From Thermoplasmata archaeon (lineage in GTDB: Archaea > Thermoplasmatota > Thermoplasmata > Lutacidiplasmatales > UBA184), in NCBI GenBank assembly GCA_030044695.1, contig JASIDM010000094.1:1-9878 (forward strand): a DNA stretch of 9,878 nt, in the 5' to 3' direction. The translations under genes were made by a program, and so were the position numbers. The notes beneath the pieces were generated by a model, which worked only from the letters and a program-made list of their open reading frames with translations, did no database searches and was not told the origin of the DNA. This document shows positions 6,403 through 9,878 of the stretch, piece after piece. Within the stretch, counting starts at the first letter, position 1, and each line of letters begins with the position of its first letter.

Positions 6403-8721
6403 ATGGCGTCCCGTCTCCTGATCGATCTTGGGGAGGTCTCCGAGGGGGAGATCGCCCTCGTCGGCGGGAAGGCCGGCAAGCTCGGCGAGCTCGTGCGCGA
6501 GGGGCTGCCCGTGCCGCCCGGCTTCGTGATCACGACGGAGGCGTTCCGAGCGTTCGTCGAGGCCACGGGCCTCGTCGCCGTCGTCCGGGAGGCTCTCGGC
6601 GGGGTCGACCCGACGCGTCCGGCCACGTTCGATGAAGCGTCCAAGAAGATCCGAGCGGCGTTCGAGGCCGCCGAGTTCCCCGCGGAGCTCCGCGAGGGGA
6701 TCTCGAGCGCCTACGAGGGGTTCACCCGGAAGCACGACGTCCGATACTGCGCCGTGCGATCGAGCGCGACGGCCGAGGACCTCGCCGACGCCTCGTTCGC
6801 CGGTCTGCAGGAGACGTACCTGAACGTCCGGGGGACCGAGCAGGTCCTGGAGGCGGTCCGGAAGTGCTGGGGGTCGCTGTACACCCCACGGGTCCTGGTC
6901 TACCGGCAGAAGAAGGGGTTCGACCACGCCGAGGTCCGGCTCGCCGTCCTGGTCCAGAAGATGGTCGACGCCACGGTCAGCGGCATCCTGTTCACCCGGG
7001 ACCCGAACACCGGCGAGAACCACGTGATCGTCGAGGCCGGTTGGGGGCTCGGCGAGGCGATCGTCGGGGGGGAGGTGACCCCGGACCACTACGTCGTCGA
7101 CGGGGTGACCCAGAAGATCGTCCACAAGCAGCTTTCCGAGCAGAAGGTCCGCATCGTCCGGGCCGACGGCGGGGGGAACCGACGCGAGGAGGTCCCGCCG
7201 GCGGAGCGGTCGAGCCAGAAGCTGCCCGACGCCCGATTGCTACGGCTCGTCTCCCTGGGCCGGCTGATCGAGTCCCGCTACCGCCGGCCGATGGACGTGG
7301 AGTGGTGCGCGGACGCCCACGCCCTGTACATCGTCCAGGCCCGTCCCGTCACGACGATCCCGACGTCGACGGCCCGTCCGTCGGAGGACGACGGGTCGGC
7401 CGCCGGCGCCGAGGCGCCGCTCGTCCGCGGCTTCGGGGCGAGCCCGGGGGTCGCCACGGGGATCGCTCGGCTCCTCAGGGGACCGGAGGAGATGGAGCGT
7501 CTCGTCGCCGGCGAGGTCCTGGTCACGACGATGACGACGCCGGACATGGTCCCGGCGATGTCGCGGGCCGGCGGGATCGTCACCGACGAGGGCGGGATGA
7601 CCTGCCACGCCGCCATCGTCTCGCGGGAGCTCGGCGTCCCCTGCGTCGTCGGCACGCGAGAGGCGACCCGGGTGATCCCGGACGGCACCGAGGTGACGGT
7701 CGACGGCAAGACCGGCGCGGTCTACCGGGGCCGCCGTGCCGGTAGCGGGCCCAAGGCGCCCGCCGCCGCGCCCGCGGGCTCGTCGGGAGGTCACGAAGCG
7801 GTCCCGGTCACCGCGACGAAGGTCCTCGTCAACGTCGGCGTGCCGGAGAAGGCCGTGGAGTACGCCCGGCTCCCGGTGGCGGGCGTGGGGCTGCTCCGGA
7901 TCGAGTTCATCTTCACGGCCCACGTCCGGGAGCACCCGCTCGCCCTCCTGCAGAAGGGGCGCAAGGACGAGCTCGTCCGCCGCCTCGCCGACGGGATCGG
8001 CAAGGTCTGCGCGGCGTTCCACCCGCGGCCGGTGATCGTGCGGACGAGCGACTTCAAGACCAACGAGTACCGCGGCATGCCCGGCGGCGAACCGTTCGAG
8101 CCGATCGAGGAGAACCCGATGATCGGCTGGCGGGGCTGCTCCCGCTACATCGCCAGCACGTTCCGGCCGGCGTTCGAGTGCGAGCTCGAGGCGATCCAGA
8201 AGGTGCGCACCGAGCTCGGGATGAAGAACGCCATGGTGATGCTGCCGTTCGTCCGCAACACCTGGGAGCTCGAGGAGATCGCCGGGATGCTCCGGGCGGC
8301 CGGCCTCCGTCGCTCCCGCGACTTCAAGCTGTACCTCATGGCAGAGGTGCCGTCGACGGTGCTGCTCGCCCGGGAGTTCGCGCACCACTGCGACGGCTTC
8401 TCCATCGGCTCCAACGACCTCACCCAGCTCGTCCTCGGGGCCGACCGGGACTCCGAGACGCTCGGCCGGATGGGCTACTTCGACGAGCGGGACCCGGCGG
8501 TGCAGCGGGCGATCCACCTCCTGATCGAGGGGGCGCACGCCGAAGGGACGACCGTCGGCATCTGCGGCCAGGGGCCGAGCGTCTACCCGGAGTTCGCCGA
8601 GTTCCTGGTCCGCGAGGGGATCGACTCCATCTCCCTCAACGCCGACACGGTGGTCGCCACGACCCGGACGATCGCGGCGATCGAGCAGCGGATGAAGCTC
8701 GACAGCCTTCGGTCCGGCTAG
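6403..8721 (+). CDS. ppsA: Phosphoenolpyruvate synthase (pyruvate, water dikinase)
   Basis: PpsA converts pyruvate, ATP and water to phosphoenolpyruvate, AMP and phosphate, the entry step of gluconeogenesis in many archaea, in the cytoplasm. The 772-residue protein has the full three-domain order. An ATP-grasp-like nucleotide-binding domain (about 15-320) carries GGKAGKLGEL, AVRSSATAEDL, GSLYTPR and VQARPVT. A mobile swivel domain (about 340-445) has GGMTCHAAIVSRELG, with the phosphorylated His at H402. The PEP/pyruvate TIM barrel (about 470-772) contains RTSDFKTNEY, IGWRGCSRY, GSNDLTQLVLG and ICGQGPS, where C721 is the expected general acid. A Pro/Ala/Gly-rich linker (about 446-466) joins the last two domains. 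Length is close to the usual 790 residues. The start lies 3 bases after the trm5 stop, so it closes the apgM-trm5-ppsA operon. The VQARPVT ending and the overall layout favour PEP synthase over pyruvate, phosphate dikinase. Confidence 0.96.
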   Translation: MASRLLIDLGEVSEGEIALVGGKAGKLGELVREGLPVPPGFVITTEAFRAFVEATGLVAVVREALGGVDPTRPATFDEASKKIRAAFEAAEFPAELREGISSAYEGFTRKHDVRYCAVRSSATAEDLADASFAGLQETYLNVRGTEQVLEAVRKCWGSLYTPRVLVYRQKKGFDHAEVRLAVLVQKMVDATVSGILFTRDPNTGENHVIVEAGWGLGEAIVGGEVTPDHYVVDGVTQKIVHKQLSEQKVRIVRADGGGNRREEVPPAERSSQKLPDARLLRLVSLGRLIESRYRRPMDVEWCADAHALYIVQARPVTTIPTSTARPSEDDGSAAGAEAPLVRGFGASPGVATGIARLLRGPEEMERLVAGEVLVTTMTTPDMVPAMSRAGGIVTDEGGMTCHAAIVSRELGVPCVVGTREATRVIPDGTEVTVDGKTGAVYRGRRAGSGPKAPAAAPAGSSGGHEAVPVTATKVLVNVGVPEKAVEYARLPVAGVGLLRIEFIFTAHVREHPLALLQKGRKDELVRRLADGIGKVCAAFHPRPVIVRTSDFKTNEYRGMPGGEPFEPIEENPMIGWRGCSRYIASTFRPAFECELEAIQKVRTELGMKNAMVMLPFVRNTWELEEIAGMLRAAGLRRSRDFKLYLMAEVPSTVLLAREFAHHCDGFSIGSNDLTQLVLGADRDSETLGRMGYFDERDPAVQRAIHLLIEGAHAEGTTVGICGQGPSVYPEFAEFLVREGIDSISLNADTVVATTRTIAAIEQRMKLDSLRSG

Positions 8722-8754
8722 CTCGCTCGGGGCGCGTTCTCGACGACCCCCAGG

Positions 8755-8776
8755 GCGTTTCCCCCGCCGGGAACGC
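8755..8776 (+). terminator. Weak hairpin after ppsA
   Basis: An 8-bp stem with one bulged T and a CCGCC loop can form here (8755-8763 with 8769-8776), 33 bases after the ppsA stop. No U-rich tract follows directly, so its role as a terminator is uncertain. Confidence 0.3.
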
Positions 8777-8806
8777 GGTGCCGGCCGCCGGGCCGACAAC
8801 CCAAGA

Positions 8807-8812
8807 TTTATA
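8807..8812 (+). promoter_or_regulatory. TATA box of the cysteine-rich pilin-like gene
   Basis: TTTATA, preceded by CCAAGA as a possible BRE, is a near-consensus archaeal core promoter in otherwise very GC-rich DNA. The predicted start, about 26 bases from its centre, falls near 8836, essentially at the GTG start codon (8839), so a leaderless or nearly leaderless transcript is expected. The spacer between box and start is mostly a C-rich tract (8815-8828). Confidence 0.75.
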
Positions 8813-8814
8813 CA

Positions 8815-8828
8815 CCCCCTCCCCCCCC
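8815..8828 (+). repeat. C-rich homopolymer tract in promoter spacer
   Basis: Five C, one T and eight C lie between the TATA box and the start codon of the third pilin-like gene. The eight-C run is long enough to be prone to slippage, and its length sets the spacing between the TATA box and the start. Confidence 0.85.
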
Positions 8829-8838
8829 TAGCGCACGC

Positions 8839-9735
8839 GTGTTGAGGGCGCGCTGGCGCCTCCGGCGCCGGGCGAGGGCCGGGGGGATCGGGGAGGTCCT
8901 CGCGACGATCCTCCTGGTCGCGATCACGCTGGTCCTGCTGATCCTGGTCTACGAGATCCGGTTCCCGCTCCCGAACCCGCCGCCGACGTTCACCTACGCG
9001 ACGGAGTCGAACGTCAAGTTCGCGGCGTGGGGCGATCCGACCGACTGCTACCCGAACCTCCCGCACAACTGGGAGTACTATCTCAGCAACGGGACCGGCA
9101 ACACCACCGACACCAACCGCTACAACACCTACATGACGGCCTGGGACAACGAATGCGATCCCTCGAGCGGCGCGGGCAACGGGACGTACAACCTGATGAA
9201 CGCGACCGAGATCACCATCACGGGCGTCTCGCAGACGGTCCCGCTCTCCGCCCTCGAGTTCGAGTTCATCTGCACCAACACCACGCCGAAGGAGACGACG
9301 ACCTTCGTCTCCGGCTCGCTCGACCAGATGGAGTGGGTCCCGGGCTCGCCGAGCGCGAACCTGACGACCTCGTCGCCAACGCTCGGGACGTGCGCCACCT
9401 ACGACCCCAAGGGGAGCGGCTCGAACAGCGTCTACTACAACCGGCTCGGCTTCTTCGACCCGCTCGACACCCAGCGGACGATCGTCGCCCCCGGGATGTC
9501 CCTCGTGATCTACGTCCACACCGCCGACTCGATCTTCGAGGCCCCGAACCCGCTCTACGACGACGGGTGCAATCCGATGACGAGCTCCTGCGACTGGGGC
9601 CAGCCGGACTCCGACGACTACCACGGCGCCCCCGTCTGGTGCTTCGAGAGCCCGGGTTCGTGCACGATCGAGCTCATCGATACCGACTGGAGCTACCCGG
9701 TGGTCGTGCTCTCGGCGCCGGTCTACATGCTCTAG
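8839..9735 (+). CDS. Cysteine-rich pilin-like surface protein with class III signal peptide
   Basis: This 298-residue protein has a short Arg-rich leader and ARAGG|IGEVLATILLVAIT, read as a prepilin peptidase site after G16 with Glu at mature position 3 and a hydrophobic helix to about residue 38. RFPLPNPPP follows the helix, much like RFPAPP in the gene at 1158. The remaining 250 residues are an Asp/Asn/Tyr/Thr-rich outer domain with eight cysteines (C70, C106, C145, C185, C244, C251, C268, C275), an even number that could form four disulfides, and six Asn-X-Ser/Thr sequons. GTG at 8839 is chosen because it sits at the predicted transcription start; TTG at 8842 is the alternative. It has its own TATA box downstream of the ppsA operon, and the next frame begins one base after its stop. 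A minor pilin or pilus-like surface protein is likely; the outer domain is not one I recognise. Confidence 0.8.
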   Translation: MLRARWRLRRRARAGGIGEVLATILLVAITLVLLILVYEIRFPLPNPPPTFTYATESNVKFAAWGDPTDCYPNLPHNWEYYLSNGTGNTTDTNRYNTYMTAWDNECDPSSGAGNGTYNLMNATEITITGVSQTVPLSALEFEFICTNTTPKETTTFVSGSLDQMEWVPGSPSANLTTSSPTLGTCATYDPKGSGSNSVYYNRLGFFDPLDTQRTIVAPGMSLVIYVHTADSIFEAPNPLYDDGCNPMTSSCDWGQPDSDDYHGAPVWCFESPGSCTIELIDTDWSYPVVVLSAPVYML

Positions 9736-9736
9736 G

Positions 9737-9878
9737 ATGTCGGGAACGCCGCCCGACCCCACAATCCGCCGTCTCCGACGGCGTCGGCGGGGCGGGATCT
9801 TCCGCTGGGCGGTCGTCGCCTGCGTGGTGGCCGTCCTGGTCGAGGTCGGCGCCGTCACGAACGGCTTCGGGGTCCCGG
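9737..9878 (+). CDS. N-terminal part of a membrane-anchored protein (runs off the window)
   Basis: An ATG one base after the preceding TAG opens a frame that stays open to the window end (47 codons seen). It encodes a basic N-terminus (RRLRRRRRGG at 11-20) followed by a hydrophobic stretch (about 25-40), consistent with a signal anchor or an atypical prepilin leader. It lacks the ATILL core shared by the three pilin-like proteins, so I do not call it a pilin. No Shine-Dalgarno site is evident. The 1-base spacing suggests co-transcription and translational coupling with the cysteine-rich pilin-like gene, and hence a related surface function. Confidence 0.6.
   Translation, partial: MSGTPPDPTIRRLRRRRRGGIFRWAVVACVVAVLVEVGAVTNGFGVP

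Noticed and set aside
7240..9858. An 872-codon open frame on the minus strand, antisense to ppsA and the third pilin-like gene
   Set aside because: It spans two well-supported plus-strand genes and the promoter between them. Its translation is low-complexity Arg/Asp/Gly/Val-rich with no recognisable motif, as expected from the antisense frame of GC-rich codons.
1..9878. tRNA, rRNA, CRISPR arrays and insertion sequences
   Set aside because: No regularly spaced repeats, transposase-like frames, tRNA-like cloverleaf or T-loop motif were found by eye. The window is almost fully coding.

Overview
The window looks like chromosomal DNA from a very GC-rich archaeon. The archaeal signs are three prepilins with archaeal-type class III signal peptides, a Trm5-family tRNA methyltransferase, an archaeal-type cofactor-independent phosphoglycerate mutase (ApgM), TATA boxes about 26 bases before inferred transcription starts, and at least one probable leaderless start. 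The proteins are Arg-rich rather than strongly acidic, which argues against a haloarchaeon. A high-GC uncultured Thermoplasmatota lineage is my best guess, but this is inference only.

Layout. Bases 1-946 hold two tandem, nearly identical small pilin genes, the first cut by the window edge; a double hairpin and a pyrimidine tract follow them. A TATA-led gene for a 546-residue pilin-like surface protein runs to 2798. It converges on a minus-strand gene (2874-4022) for a four-helix membrane protein with a glycosylation-rich outer domain and a cytoplasmic zinc ribbon. A tight plus-strand housekeeping operon follows: apgM (4061-5380), trm5 (5377-6399, 4-base overlap) and ppsA (6403-8721, 3-base gap). 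A third, cysteine-rich pilin-like gene (8839-9735) has its own TATA box and a probable leaderless GTG start. One base after its stop begins another membrane-anchored reading frame that leaves the window.

How the parts fit. PpsA makes phosphoenolpyruvate from pyruvate and ApgM interconverts 2- and 3-phosphoglycerate, so two nearby steps of the gluconeogenic/glycolytic trunk share an operon with a tRNA m1G37 methyltransferase. Around this core are cell-surface genes: at least three distinct pilin-type proteins that share a helix register but differ in size and ectodomain. No pilus ATPase, platform protein or prepilin peptidase lies in the window, so assembly machinery would have to be elsewhere. 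The most striking signals are the patchy identity of the tandem pilins (190 bases identical, then a burst of differences), the C-rich tract between TATA box and start of the third pilin gene, and the shared architecture of the larger pilin-like proteins. No tRNA, rRNA, CRISPR array or insertion sequence was seen, and no gene-free stretch exceeds about 211 bases.
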